A stretch of 43,853 bases of DNA. Origin: Lachnospiraceae bacterium C1.1. GTDB lineage: Bacteria > Bacillota > Clostridia > Lachnospirales > Lachnospiraceae. Positions 15,617-23,758 of the stretch are shown here, piece by piece. The DNA is taken from assembly GCA_030434875.1 (NCBI GenBank), contig JAUISW010000003.1, forward strand, positions 1-43,853, in the 5' to 3' direction. A program made the translations under genes and the position numbers. Position 1 is the stretch's first letter; each line of letters opens with the position of its first letter. Below the pieces are notes generated by a model that had not been told where the DNA came from, did not search any database, and was given only the letters and a program-made list of their open reading frames with translations.

Positions 15617-16534
15617 ATGAGCAGAAAAAAAGCATTATCTTTACTTCTGGCAGTTTCAATGGTGTTTTCTATGAATGCCATTGCTTTTGCAGAGGAGACA
15701 TCGAGCGGGGGCACGGAAGAGACAGTAGAGGTTGAATCACAGGTATCGAGTGATTCGGCAGAGGCAACATATTCGGAAAATATACAGAGTGTCAATGGAT
15801 CCAGTACAAAATTTAATGGCAAGGCTGATATGACGGTTACATATAATACAAATGCCAGATATACTGGAAAGACTATTAAGGCAATAGATCTTGATCTTAC
15901 GGTAAGCGTTGACGGATATATAGTTAATGCTAAAACAATTAAAATTACGGGAAGCAAGAAGAATACTTCTACCGGCAATACGTTTAAGATCAAGAGTATT
16001 GATACTAATTATAAAAATATTGAATATGCAAGTGATGGTCTGGTAGGAAGTACAAGTGTAAGTGCGGGTGATCGTGTGTATGACAGCAGAAGCTCTGAAG
16101 AAGCAGGAAAAACAGCTGCAAAAGCTGCATTAAAAGCGGTAAAGAAGAGCTTTAATACATACCTCAAAAAATCAAGTGATAATTCATTTGAGTTTAACAT
16201 CAACGCTGTTTATATAAATGATTATGTTACTTACAAGTCATTAAAGAGTCTTAAGGTTTCAGGAAATTCATATGCTTTTAATACATACGATGAGTCATTG
16301 AAAAATACGGCAGTAATAAAGATCAATAACAACGGAAAGGTAACGGGAGTTTATATTCTTGCAGAGGGAAGTGAGAGAACAAACGGAACTCATAAGGTAA
16401 GAAAGGTTAAACTCAAGAAGAATACAGACTATAAGATAACAAATAGTGTTATAACCTTTGATGGAAGCAATTTTAATTACAGCACAGGTTACGATCTTAC
16501 AAAACTCGGAGCAGCGTCCGGACAGAATACATAA
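15617..16534 (+). CDS. secreted protein of unknown function
   Basis: The protein has 305 residues. It has a clear signal peptide (SRKKALSLLLAVSMVFSM, cleavage after AFA near residue 25), then an acidic Ser/Thr-rich linker (about 26-60). A domain rich in beta-strand patterns, Lys, Asn and Tyr follows (MTVTYNTNARYTGKTIKAI and similar). There is no cell-wall anchor, no choline or SH3 repeats and no catalytic motif that I recognise. A lone stem-loop terminator follows, so it is a single gene. AAAGGAAAGTAAA precedes the ATG. Function unknown. Confidence 0.7.
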   Translation: MSRKKALSLLLAVSMVFSMNAIAFAEETSSGGTEETVEVESQVSSDSAEATYSENIQSVNGSSTKFNGKADMTVTYNTNARYTGKTIKAIDLDLTVSVDGYIVNAKTIKITGSKKNTSTGNTFKIKSIDTNYKNIEYASDGLVGSTSVSAGDRVYDSRSSEEAGKTAAKAALKAVKKSFNTYLKKSSDNSFEFNINAVYINDYVTYKSLKSLKVSGNSYAFNTYDESLKNTAVIKINNNGKVTGVYILAEGSERTNGTHKVRKVKLKKNTDYKITNSVITFDGSNFNYSTGYDLTKLGAASGQNT

Positions 16535-16577
16535 ATAAAAACAGGGCAGATTTTGAAATCTGTCCTGTTTTTATTTA
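16535..16577. terminator. bidirectional terminator
   Basis: AAATAAAAACAGG-GCAGATTT pairs with AAATCTG-CCTGTTTTTATTT around a short loop. It separates the convergent secreted-protein and P-type ATPase genes. Confidence 0.9.
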
Positions 16578-16590
16578 TGTAGAAATTATA

Positions 16591-18669
16591 TTATTTTTTC
16601 AGATCAGTCATACTGTTAAGGCTTATCCCTATAGTTGATGCATTATGAAGAAGTGCTGAAGTTCCTGGCTGAAGGATGCCTGCCACTCCAAGGATTATCA
16701 GTGCAAAGTTAAAGGTCATAACAAAGTGATAATTTCCCTCGATCCTTTTCATAAGAGAATCACTTAAGAATTTAAGTGTAACAAGTTCAAAAAGGTCATC
16801 TGCCGAAACTGTTATATCAGCAACTTCTCGTGCAATCTGGGCTCCGTCGGCAATGGCAATTCCGGCATCAGATTTTGAAAGGGCGGGAGAATCGTTGATA
16901 CCATCCCCGACCATTATTACCTTTCTGCCTGCCTGATGTTCACGCTCGATAAACGAGGCCTTATCCTCGGGAAGTACTTCGGAAAAATACTCGTCAACAC
17001 CAACTTCTTTAGCTATTGCAGCAGCTGTTCTTTCACTGTCTCCGGTCATCATTATAATCTTGTTTATTCCGGCGCGTCTTAATGAATTTATTACTGCAGC
17101 AGCCTCTTCTCTTATTGGATCATTTATATAAATAACCGCTGAAAGAACTCCTCCAATCGCGAGATAGAGGTGGGAATAGCGTTTATCCAGTGAATCAAAT
17201 TTATCATGTTCAGATTCAGGAATTTTGGCTTTCTCATCCTCGAATACAAAATGATAGCTTCCAATTATCGCTTCCTTATCATCTATTCTGGTAGCTATTC
17301 CATGAGCAACGATGTATTTGACTTCGCTGTGCATTTCCTCGTGTGAAAGATTCTTTTCTTTAGCCTTGTTAACAACGGCATTTGCCATTGAGTGAGGGAA
17401 ATGCTCTTCAAGGCAGGCAGCAACTCTCAGCATTTCTTCCGGATCTTCATTATTGAAAGCTATGACATCAGCAACTTCCGGATTTGCCTTTGTAAGGGTT
17501 CCTGTTTTGTCAAATACTATGGTATCGGCCTCTGAAACAGCTTCAAGATATTTTCCGCCTTTTATGGTTATCTTTGAATTTCCGGCCTCTCTCATTGCCG
17601 AAAGAACCGATATAGGCATGGCCAGTTTAAGCGCACATGAAAAATCAACCATAAGTACGGAAATAGCCCTGGTTACATTTCTAGTAAATAAATAAGCGAG
17701 AACTGTTGCAGCAAAGCTGTAAGGAACCAGACGGTCCGCAAGGGATGAAGCTTTGGTCTCAAGATTGGACTTGAGCTTCTGTGATTCCTCTATCATGTGT
17801 ACTATCTTTTCGTATTTAGTACCGCCAGAGGTTGCACTTACGGTGATTTCAAGTTCCCCTTCTTCTATTACGGTTCCTGCATATATGCTTATGCCGACAT
17901 CTTTTCTTACGGGCATCGACTCTCCCGTCATGGTTGCCTGATTTACCATTGCTTCTCCGGAAAGGACGACACCGTCAAGAGGAATGATGCTTCCTGAATT
18001 TACCACAATGGTATCACCTTCGTTAATGTCTGCTATGGAAACGCTTACGGTTGTATCTCCAACTTTTTTCCAGACTTTTTTAACATTAAGTGACATGCTG
18101 CGGGCAAGGTCATCAACTGATTTTTTATGTGTCCATTCTTCCAGGAGAGATCCGATATTCAAAAGGAACATTATGGAACCGGCAGTATTTATGTCACCTG
18201 TAAGATAGGCTACAGTGATCGCTGTGGCATCTAATGCCTCTACCTTAAGTTTTCCACCTTTAAGACTTTTAACGCCCTTAATAAAGTATCTGGCAGCGTT
18301 AAAACCATTAAATATAAATCGTATCGGAAGAGGGAAAAGGTATCTTCTTATCATTCGTCCGCATATAGCGAAGAAAAGCTTGTCCTCATAATATTTATTG
18401 AGTTCTCGTCCTGTGTGATCGGGGACAAGATCTTCATTATCTTTATCATCAAAGTGAAATGAAAGGAGCAGATCGATTATTTCCTGTCTGCTGGATTTAT
18501 AGTTAATAATCACATTTGATGTCCTGTCGTGGACAGTTACATTTTTTATATTAGAATTTTGTATGAGGTAGTATTGGATAAGATCAGCTTCGTGCATGGT
18601 CATTTTTCCATAGACATGAGCCTTGATTCTCATTTTTCCGTTTGATTCATGTAAGATTGTAAAATTCAA
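16591..18669 (-). CDS. P1B-type heavy metal-transporting ATPase
   Basis: The protein has 692 residues. The N-terminus (1-75) resembles an HMA fold but has no CxxC. Six or so transmembrane segments surround the catalytic core: TGES actuator (248-251), the phosphorylation motif DKTGT (387-391) and MVGDGINDSPAL near the C-terminus. The metal-site helix reads VDFSCALKLAMP (341-352), where the usual Cys-Pro-Cys or Ser-Pro-Cys would be. The proline is missing, which differs from copper or zinc exporters. The nucleotide-domain HP dipeptide is also changed (HFPHSMA). Metal specificity therefore cannot be assigned; iron or manganese export would fit the neighbourhood but is inference. The start is TTG with GAGG 8 bases upstream. 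It is second in an operon behind the DUF6110 gene, with a hairpin between them. Confidence 0.88.
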   Translation of the reverse strand: MNFTILHESNGKMRIKAHVYGKMTMHEADLIQYYLIQNSNIKNVTVHDRTSNVIINYKSSRQEIIDLLLSFHFDDKDNEDLVPDHTGRELNKYYEDKLFFAICGRMIRRYLFPLPIRFIFNGFNAARYFIKGVKSLKGGKLKVEALDATAITVAYLTGDINTAGSIMFLLNIGSLLEEWTHKKSVDDLARSMSLNVKKVWKKVGDTTVSVSIADINEGDTIVVNSGSIIPLDGVVLSGEAMVNQATMTGESMPVRKDVGISIYAGTVIEEGELEITVSATSGGTKYEKIVHMIEESQKLKSNLETKASSLADRLVPYSFAATVLAYLFTRNVTRAISVLMVDFSCALKLAMPISVLSAMREAGNSKITIKGGKYLEAVSEADTIVFDKTGTLTKANPEVADVIAFNNEDPEEMLRVAACLEEHFPHSMANAVVNKAKEKNLSHEEMHSEVKYIVAHGIATRIDDKEAIIGSYHFVFEDEKAKIPESEHDKFDSLDKRYSHLYLAIGGVLSAVIYINDPIREEAAAVINSLRRAGINKIIMMTGDSERTAAAIAKEVGVDEYFSEVLPEDKASFIEREHQAGRKVIMVGDGINDSPALSKSDAGIAIADGAQIAREVADITVSADDLFELVTLKFLSDSLMKRIEGNYHFVMTFNFALIILGVAGILQPGTSALLHNASTIGISLNSMTDLKK

Positions 18670-18694
18670 ATTCTATACCTCTTTTATATACTAA

Positions 18695-18724
18695 GACCGT
18701 TGCCTAACGGATTAAGCAACGGTC
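18695..18724 (-). other. intercistronic hairpin
   Basis: GACCGTTGC pairs perfectly with GCAACGGTC in the 69-base gap between the DUF6110 and P-type ATPase genes. There is no proper T-run after it on the minus strand, so it may be a processing or partial termination site lowering ATPase expression relative to the first gene. Confidence 0.6.
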
Positions 18725-18738
18725 AAAGGTGTAAGTCA

Positions 18739-19059
18739 TTATACTTCTTTAGTAGCTCCATCATCCCTGCTGTTCAGAAGAGCTTCTGCTTCGGCATATT
18801 CTCTTGCACGTCTTTCTTCATCTCTCTTGAGATTGATGTCTTTTGCGTCTTCATAGATATCGTTGCAATTTTCTACAAGAATATCTTTTTTCTCAAGAAC
18901 TGTGTCTTTGCAGCGAAGAACTGCTGCAGTACAGTTTGTATATAATTTTTTAGCATCCTGGCTTCCGAGGATCTTGAAACCTGCTGTTCCAAAAAGAACT
19001 CCACCGGCAAAAAGACCTACCTTTTTCCATGCTATTTTACTGAGATATCCGTATAACAT
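18739..19059 (-). CDS. DUF6110 family protein
   Basis: The protein has 106 residues. The N-terminal hydrophobic segment KKVGLFAGGVLFGTAGFKIL (12-31) is followed by AKKLYTNCTAAVLRCKDTVLEKKDILVENCNDIYEDAKDIN and a charged helical tail. This is the pattern of DUF6110, a family I recall next to P1B ATPases in Clostridia. It may be a small membrane-attached partner of the transporter, which it precedes by 69 bases. It carries three cysteines that could bind metal. AAGGAG lies 7 bases before the ATG. Confidence 0.75.
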   Translation of the reverse strand: MLYGYLSKIAWKKVGLFAGGVLFGTAGFKILGSQDAKKLYTNCTAAVLRCKDTVLEKKDILVENCNDIYEDAKDINLKRDEERRAREYAEAEALLNSRDDGATKEV

Positions 19060-19150
19060 AATATTCTCCTTTCAAAAAATAAAAGACAATTAACTAAATT
19101 GATAGACTTTATCATGTAAATCAGAACAAAATACTGTCATATTAAGGCTA

Positions 19151-19178
19151 ATTATAAGGGATTTTCAAAAAGATGCAA
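19151..19178 (-). promoter_or_regulatory. promoter of the DUF6110-ATPase operon
   Basis: Minus-strand TTGCAT (19178-19173), a 16-base spacer and TATAAT (19156-19151), about 90 bases before the DUF6110 start. No GTTAGC palindrome overlaps it, so the ATPase operon is not clearly part of the metal regulon unless read through from the sRNA promoters upstream. Confidence 0.6.
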
Positions 19179-19309
19179 TAATTTTTATTGATAAATTATT
19201 CTCAACAAGAACAGTGTAAGCTTAAACGTACAATTGATGGATAAAATCAGATTTCAAATTACTATATATTGAGAGCATAGACTGACTTTTGAAAACTGAT
19301 GTATGAATA

Positions 19310-19399
19310 CATGAAATTGCCTGTCACGACTGGCTCTATCGTGACAGGCTTCTGAATAGGAGAAATCTAAAAGTTGTATGTCGGTTAGCTTTTGCTAAC
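19310..19399 (-). ncRNA. predicted metal-regulated small RNA 2
   Basis: The transcript is predicted from about 19399, driven by TTGCAT-N17-TAATAT with operators at 19408-19423 and 19384-19399. It contains the CU-rich segment AGATTTCTCCTATTCA (19368-19353), complementary to Shine-Dalgarno sequences, and ends with an 11-bp perfect hairpin GCCTGTCACGA/TCGTGACAGGC (19349-19319). The sequence after the hairpin (AATTTC) is a weak U-tract, so the 3' end is less sure than for sRNA 1. No start codon with a ribosome-binding site lies within it. Promoter layout and the CU-rich segment match sRNA 1, 250 bases upstream. Confidence 0.6.
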
Positions 19400-19405
19400 A
19401 TAGAC

Positions 19406-19434
19406 ATATTAGCACGGGCTAACGTTTTATGCAA
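19406..19434 (-). promoter_or_regulatory. metal-regulated promoter of sRNA 2 with two operators
   Basis: TTGCAT (19434-19429), a 17-base spacer and TAATAT (19411-19406). One palindrome, ATTAGCACGGGCTAAC (19408-19423), lies in the spacer and -10 box. A second, GTTAGCTTTTGCTAAC (19384-19399), lies at the start site. The flavodoxin promoter has the same arrangement. Confidence 0.7.
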
Positions 19435-19552
19435 TATAAAAATTGCGAAATAATGTATTTTTTTAAATACATTATTTTTTAAGAATCGTTCTCAAGCCTT
19501 GGTATTATTGAGATTCTTGGAATATGATAATTTATATTATTTTTTTAATCAT

Positions 19553-19667
19553 AAAAAATATCCCGTCATATCAGAATTGTATGACGGGATAGTAAGAGGA
19601 ATCTGAATTACGATCATTAGAAATGTGCATTAATAATGTCGTTTGCGGTAGTTAGCATTAACTAACT
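19553..19667 (-). ncRNA. predicted metal-regulated small RNA 1
   Basis: The predicted transcript is about 115 nt from 19667 to a strong intrinsic terminator. The stem is an 11-bp perfect hairpin ATCCCGTCATA/TATGACGGGAT (19590-19560), followed on the minus strand by ATTTTTT. Directly before the stem is the CU-rich segment AGATTCCTCTTACT (19604-19591), which resembles the same position in sRNA 2 and is complementary to ribosome-binding sites. It has its own promoter, and the upstream hsp20 gene has its own terminator, so it is an independent unit. The only ORF is 13 codons from within the operator with no ribosome-binding site. Analogy is to RyhB or FsrA-type iron-sparing RNAs. Confidence 0.68.
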
Positions 19668-19673
19668 AATGGT

Positions 19674-19702
19674 ATAGTAGCACCAGCTAACTCTCATGTC
19701 AA
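19674..19702 (-). promoter_or_regulatory. metal-regulated promoter of sRNA 1 with two operators
   Basis: TTGACA (19702-19697), a 17-base spacer and TACTAT (19679-19674). The operator AGTAGCACCAGCTAAC (19676-19691) fills the spacer, with one imperfect arm. A second, GTTAGCATTAACTAAC (19651-19666), begins at the start site. Confidence 0.72.
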
Positions 19703-19719
19703 GAAAAAAAGTTTGATAT

Positions 19720-19750
19720 AAAAACGGCAGCCAGTGCATACTGACTGCCG
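19720..19750 (-). terminator. hsp20 terminator
   Basis: On the minus strand CGGCAG-t-CAGT, loop ATGC, ACTG-g-CTGCCG, then TTTTT. It lies 22 bases after the hsp20 stop codon and isolates hsp20 from the sRNA promoter downstream. Confidence 0.88.
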
Positions 19751-19772
19751 GAAAGGAGAAGTTGGTAATGAT

Positions 19773-20204
19773 TTATCCTGCGATAGATATAATTTGTTTT
19801 TGTTCGATTTCGGGTTTCTTTACTTCTTTTGGAACTGAAATATTAAGGACACCGTTTTCAAATTTAGCATTGATATCTTCCTGTTTAAGTTCTTTGCCAA
19901 CAAAGAAACTTCTTGAGCAATGGCCGGTATAACGTTCTTTTCTAATATATTTTCCGGAATTGTCTTTTTCATCTTTATTTTCAGTATGTTCTGCATTAAT
20001 AGTAAGATATCCGTCTTTAAGTTCGGCATGAAGATCTTCTTTCTTATATCCGGGAAGAGCTATTTCAAGTTCATAGTTGCTTCCGCTGTCTTTTACATCA
20101 GTCTGCATTATGCCGCTATAGTTGCTGCTGGCAACAGGACGTGAAAAGAATGAATCAAACATGTCATCAAAAAAGTTATCTTCAAAAATACTGGGCATTA
20201 ACAT
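19773..20204 (-). CDS. hsp20: Hsp20/alpha-crystallin small heat shock protein
   Basis: The protein has 143 residues. It is an ATP-independent holdase chaperone that forms cytoplasmic oligomers. The N-terminal arm MPSIFEDNFFDDMFDSFF is followed by the alpha-crystallin domain (about 32-130), with YELEIALPGYKKEDLHAELKDG, and its closing motif FENGVLNISVPK. A C-terminal tail carries an I-x-I-like anchor (QIISIAG). AAGGAGG lies 9 bases before the ATG. A CIRCE element lies about 100 bases upstream, so HrcA control is expected. It is a single-gene unit with its own terminator. Confidence 0.95.
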   Translation of the reverse strand: MLMPSIFEDNFFDDMFDSFFSRPVASSNYSGIMQTDVKDSGSNYELEIALPGYKKEDLHAELKDGYLTINAEHTENKDEKDNSGKYIRKERYTGHCSRSFFVGKELKQEDINAKFENGVLNISVPKEVKKPEIEQKQIISIAG

Positions 20205-20299
20205 AGTAAATTACCTCCTTATATGTGACGGCAGAACATTTGAAGAACTGTCGTGTTACTTTTATTTCCTTTGTTCAAGATATGTTATAACATTAATTG

Positions 20300-20326
20300 T
20301 TAGCACTGTCAAGTAGTGAGTGCTAA
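20300..20326. promoter_or_regulatory. CIRCE element (HrcA operator)
   Basis: TTAGCACTG, nine bases, then GAGTGCTAA. This differs from the classical CIRCE (TTAGCACTC-N9-GAGTGCTAA) at one position. It lies upstream of hsp20 and should make it repressible by HrcA. Confidence 0.9.
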
Positions 20327-20469
20327 TTTTTCTTAAAAAACTTTAAATTCCATTTATTTAAGGCATAAAAAAGGCATTTGAGTGAAATTGATGAACAATT
20401 ACAGCCAAACGCCAGGTAAAGTATTTACTTATTTCTGAGGAATATTTTGAAAACAATTATATTCGTTAA

Positions 20470-22107
20470 TCATTTTATGATAGGAATTTCTATCTGAAAT
20501 AAATTGTTGATCTTATTGTTGCAGTCATTACTAAGCTTAATTGTTCCGGAATGCAGTGAAATGATTTTTGCTGCCAGGGCAAGGCCTATCCCATTACCTT
20601 TATAGTTTTCTGAATTATTATCACCTGCAATATATGCTGAGAATATTTTATCTCTTATAGAAGCGTCTATAGGGATTCCATCATTACCAATTTCTATTAG
20701 TGCCTTATCTTCCTTTAATTTCAGATTAAAGAAAAATGTATTTCCGGCTTCACAGTATTTTAAGAAGTTATATTTGAAATTCTTAAATACCCTTAAAAGC
20801 TGGCTTTTATCAATACTACTATTTATAGAAGCTGAGGGTATGTTTTTTTGGGATAAAAATCCCTTTAACTTAAATTCTGATTCTGATGAGGATAAAAAAT
20901 CTTCCAGGAACGCTACAAGGTCAGTAGTTTCCTTATGCAGCTTAAAATCCGGGGAATTTAATTTATTAAGTTCTGTTAAACTGTATGAAAGTTCGAAAGC
21001 ATCATTTGCTTCAGTTGTAAGTATTTTAAGGTACATTTCGGATTCTTCAGAGGAAATATTTCCTTTTCCAAGTTCGTCAGCAAAGTTTATTATTAAATTA
21101 ATGGAATTTTTTATATCATGTATAAATCCTGCGGTCTGATAACTTTTTTCGGAAATTTGTTTTTCGTAGTATTTTCTTCTGTCACGGAACCGGATCCCTG
21201 TTTCATCCAGAGTATCTGCTATTTCAGTAAATTCATCTATTTTTAGAAGTTTATCTTTTTCAAATACATGACCATCTAATATCTTATTGAGAGCCTCAGG
21301 AACAAAACCTAAATTGTAGGTTATTTTTTCTACTGTCTTATCAGAAAGAAAGAAATTAAGAAGCAGAGACATAACAATAGATAAGCTTACCGAAAAAATT
21401 ATCATAGTTGAAATAAAAGTAGCACCGGGATTAGTTACAGAATCAAGATGAAGTATCAGATATCTGTTCTTACCGTTATAAGTAAAGCTGTGTTTTATGG
21501 AAAAAAATGTATCGTTGTTGTCAAAAATTGCATTAATATCTTCTTCAGTTAGAGATTCAATTTCTAGATCTGGGATATTACTATATATTAGTTTATAATT
21601 TTTATCAAAAACAGCTGTAGCGGATAGAGAATCCTGTAAAAATAAGTATTCCCTGTTACCACCTTCGTCATATTTATATTCAGTTATTAGATAATTTATA
21701 TCATTGTTTTCATTGATAAGTTCATTAATATAGTAAGAGGTATTTTTATCAGCATCGGATATAAAATTGAACATGTTTTTATTATATTTTACAGAGCTGT
21801 TATCTATACCGGAATATAATATATTAAGATTTTCATCAAGAATCTCTATATATCCATTGCGTCCTATATATTTTTTAACAGGAATCTCTTTATATGAGAG
21901 CTCGTTGGAATTATCAACTTTTTGAATGAGCTTATTAATATTATTACTGTTAAGTGTAAGATGAGTCAGAAAATATGATAATAATATAGCCATTATAATT
22001 ATTATCGTATAAACCAAAAGATAAAAAAGATTTATACGCTGCACAATAGAATATATACTTTCCGGATTTTGTATAAATAATTTAAATCTTTTTTTAAAAA
22101 ACAACAT
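20470..22107 (-). CDS. sensor histidine kinase
   Basis: The protein has 545 residues. Transmembrane helices lie at about 27-50 and 228-255, enclosing a roughly 180-residue extracellular sensor region with no recognised domain. A linker, the dimerisation helix with phospho-acceptor histidine in GFIHDIKNSINLI (about H330), and a HATPase domain follow. The HATPase has NFKYNFLKYC (N box), IGNDG (G1) and GNGIGLALAAKII (G2). The HDxxN-type H-box is not the commonest HExxTP form. Its start overlaps the end of the response regulator by 14 bases, so the two are translationally coupled and form one system. The signal is unknown. Confidence 0.9.
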   Translation of the reverse strand: MLFFKKRFKLFIQNPESIYSIVQRINLFYLLVYTIIIIMAILLSYFLTHLTLNSNNINKLIQKVDNSNELSYKEIPVKKYIGRNGYIEILDENLNILYSGIDNSSVKYNKNMFNFISDADKNTSYYINELINENNDINYLITEYKYDEGGNREYLFLQDSLSATAVFDKNYKLIYSNIPDLEIESLTEEDINAIFDNNDTFFSIKHSFTYNGKNRYLILHLDSVTNPGATFISTMIIFSVSLSIVMSLLLNFFLSDKTVEKITYNLGFVPEALNKILDGHVFEKDKLLKIDEFTEIADTLDETGIRFRDRRKYYEKQISEKSYQTAGFIHDIKNSINLIINFADELGKGNISSEESEMYLKILTTEANDAFELSYSLTELNKLNSPDFKLHKETTDLVAFLEDFLSSSESEFKLKGFLSQKNIPSASINSSIDKSQLLRVFKNFKYNFLKYCEAGNTFFFNLKLKEDKALIEIGNDGIPIDASIRDKIFSAYIAGDNNSENYKGNGIGLALAAKIISLHSGTIKLSNDCNNKINNLFQIEIPIIK

Positions 22108-22774
22108 ATCCTAAACCTCTTATATTTTCAATAAAACTGTTATTTATACCGTTATCAATAAGTTTTGATTTTAATCTTGATACAGTGGTTATAAGACTTT
22201 TTTCTGTTGAGTATCCCAATAATTCACAAAGATCTTTTGGAGAAACAGGCTGTCCGATCGTCTGGCTTAATTTTCGCAAGATTACTGATTCATTATGGGA
22301 AAGAATTACCCGATTGATTCCGTCGCTTATTTCATTCTTCTCTGAATTAAAATGAATGGTCCCATCCCTTAAAGGAATGAGTGTTTTTGAACTGAATATA
22401 TAAGAGCGACGGAAAAGAGCCTCTATTTTTGCAAGCATCAGAGCTTCTTTTACAGGTTTAGATATATAATCATCAGCTCCGGATCTAAGTCCTACTACCA
22501 GGTTCATTTCTTCTTTTTCTGCAGAAACTACAATTACGGGAAAAGAATGGTCTTTACGGATTTTTTTTATGAGCGTAAAACCATTAGTTTCGGGCATTCT
22601 ATAGTCAATAAGTGCCATATCTATATTTTGTGAATTTATTAATGAAAGAGCTTCATCAGCAGTATGAGCTGTATAAGACTTATATCCGGCTCTTGTTAAC
22701 CAGAGGGCTAACATGGTCAACATATTTTTATTATCATCTACGCATAGTATTGAATATGATTTTTTTTCTAACAT
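22094..22774 (-). CDS. OmpR/PhoB-type response regulator
   Basis: The protein has 226 residues. The receiver domain (about 1-120) has the acidic pair VDD, phospho-acceptor D57 in ALIDYRMPE and K106 in YISKPV. The DNA-binding domain (about 130-226) is a winged helix ending ENIRGLGYVVF. It partners the overlapping histidine kinase downstream. GAAGGAGAATTTAAA precedes the ATG. It is divergent from the second two-component system, which starts 294 bases away. The intergenic region contains the palindrome TTTTGTATACAAAA (22867-22880), a possible operator. Confidence 0.92.
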   Translation of the reverse strand: MLEKKSYSILCVDDNKNMLTMLALWLTRAGYKSYTAHTADEALSLINSQNIDMALIDYRMPETNGFTLIKKIRKDHSFPVIVVSAEKEEMNLVVGLRSGADDYISKPVKEALMLAKIEALFRRSYIFSSKTLIPLRDGTIHFNSEKNEISDGINRVILSHNESVILRKLSQTIGQPVSPKDLCELLGYSTEKSLITTVSRLKSKLIDNGINNSFIENIRGLGYVVF

Positions 22775-23068
22775 TTTAAATTCTCCTTCTCAATATTATT
22801 TCTTTGTGAAGAATTGAAGTTCACAAAGAGGACACATATTAACATGAAAATAAATCCACGTCAATATTTTTGTATACAAAATACAAAAATTTAATTTCTA
22901 TTAAATTTTCATTTAGCCTGAGGGAAGTTATTCAACAGAAAAACCATAAAAATATGTTAATATATAAAAAGTATATATTTTGGTGACTTCATTTCAGGAA
23001 TCCGTATTTACTGCGGGTTCCGTGTGATAACATATATATTTATAAATTTAATGGACGAGGATAAGAAT
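22775..23068. other. divergent promoter region between two two-component systems
   Basis: 294 bases without a gene. The only visible structure is a palindrome TTTTGTATACAAAA near 22867-22880 followed by a further TACAAAA half. It could be autoregulatory. I see no clear pair of -35 and -10 boxes. Confidence 0.4.
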
Positions 23069-23746
23069 ATGGATAAAATAAGGCTATTGTTAGCCGAAGA
23101 TGAAAGGGATCTTTCAAGAGCACTTACTGCAATATTAATGCATGAAGGATATGATGTTGATCCGGCTTATGATGGGGAAATGGCAACAGAAAAAATTAAT
23201 CTAAATGTATACGATTTAATAGTTCTAGATATAATGATGCCAAAGAAAGATGGTATGGAGGTATTAAAAGATTTAAGAGCAATGGGAAATATAACACCAG
23301 TCCTTATGCTTACTGCAAAAGCCGAAATAGAAAATCGGGTAGATGGGCTTGATGCCGGTGCAGATGATTATCTGACTAAACCTTTTGCAATGAAAGAACT
23401 TCTTGCCAGGGTCAGATCTATGGTAAGAAGAAGGGAAGAATATCTGCCTGACAGAATGAAATTTGGAAATATGGTCTTTGATACACAGACGCTTGAAATT
23501 TCCTCAAAGAATTCTATCCGTCTTGCTAATAAAGAAGCAGAATTGTTGGAGTATATGATTATAAATGCCGGTAAAGAACTTTCAACAGAAAGTATTTTTT
23601 CACATGTATGGAAAAATGAAGAAAAGGCTGATCATCAGATAGTGTGGGTGTATATATCCTTCTTAAGGAAAAAATTACTTTCAATTAATGCTGACTGTAG
23701 AATTGCAGGAGAAAAGGATGGAAGTTATATGCTTTTATCTGATTGA
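23069..23746 (+). CDS. OmpR-type response regulator
   Basis: The protein has 225 residues. The start at 23069 (MDKIRLLLAEDERDL) is chosen because GAGG lies 8 bases upstream and the family begins this way; the longer frame adds 15 unlikely residues. The receiver has AEDE, phospho-acceptor D54 in VLDIMMPKKDG and K104 in YLTKPF. The winged-helix effector domain begins near 130 and ends KDGSYMLLSD, without the usual GxGY. It lies 12 bases before its kinase. No target genes are evident nearby. Confidence 0.92.
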   Translation: MDKIRLLLAEDERDLSRALTAILMHEGYDVDPAYDGEMATEKINLNVYDLIVLDIMMPKKDGMEVLKDLRAMGNITPVLMLTAKAEIENRVDGLDAGADDYLTKPFAMKELLARVRSMVRRREEYLPDRMKFGNMVFDTQTLEISSKNSIRLANKEAELLEYMIINAGKELSTESIFSHVWKNEEKADHQIVWVYISFLRKKLLSINADCRIAGEKDGSYMLLSD

Positions 23747-23758
23747 TAGGTGGATTGA

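Larger units (their letters stand above)
19060..19772. other. 713-base gap holding two predicted sRNA genes
   Basis: No protein gene fits. From right to left the gap contains the hsp20 terminator (19720-19750), predicted sRNA 1 with its operators (19553-19702), an AT-only hairpin and an imperfect stem AAGAAT-CTCAA/TTGAG-ATTCTT (about 19450-19520), predicted sRNA 2 (19310-19434) and the DUF6110-ATPase promoter (19151-19178). Confidence 0.75.

Noticed and set aside
19059..19060. Direct control of the DUF6110-ATPase operon by the GTTAGC palindrome
   Set aside because: The operon has its own TATAAT promoter at 19151-19178 with no palindrome over it. Only readthrough from the sRNA 2 promoter could connect them.
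19617..19658. 13-codon ORF inside predicted sRNA 1
   Set aside because: Its ATG is part of the operator palindrome at +1 and no Shine-Dalgarno sequence precedes it. Kept as non-coding, though a micro-peptide is not excluded.
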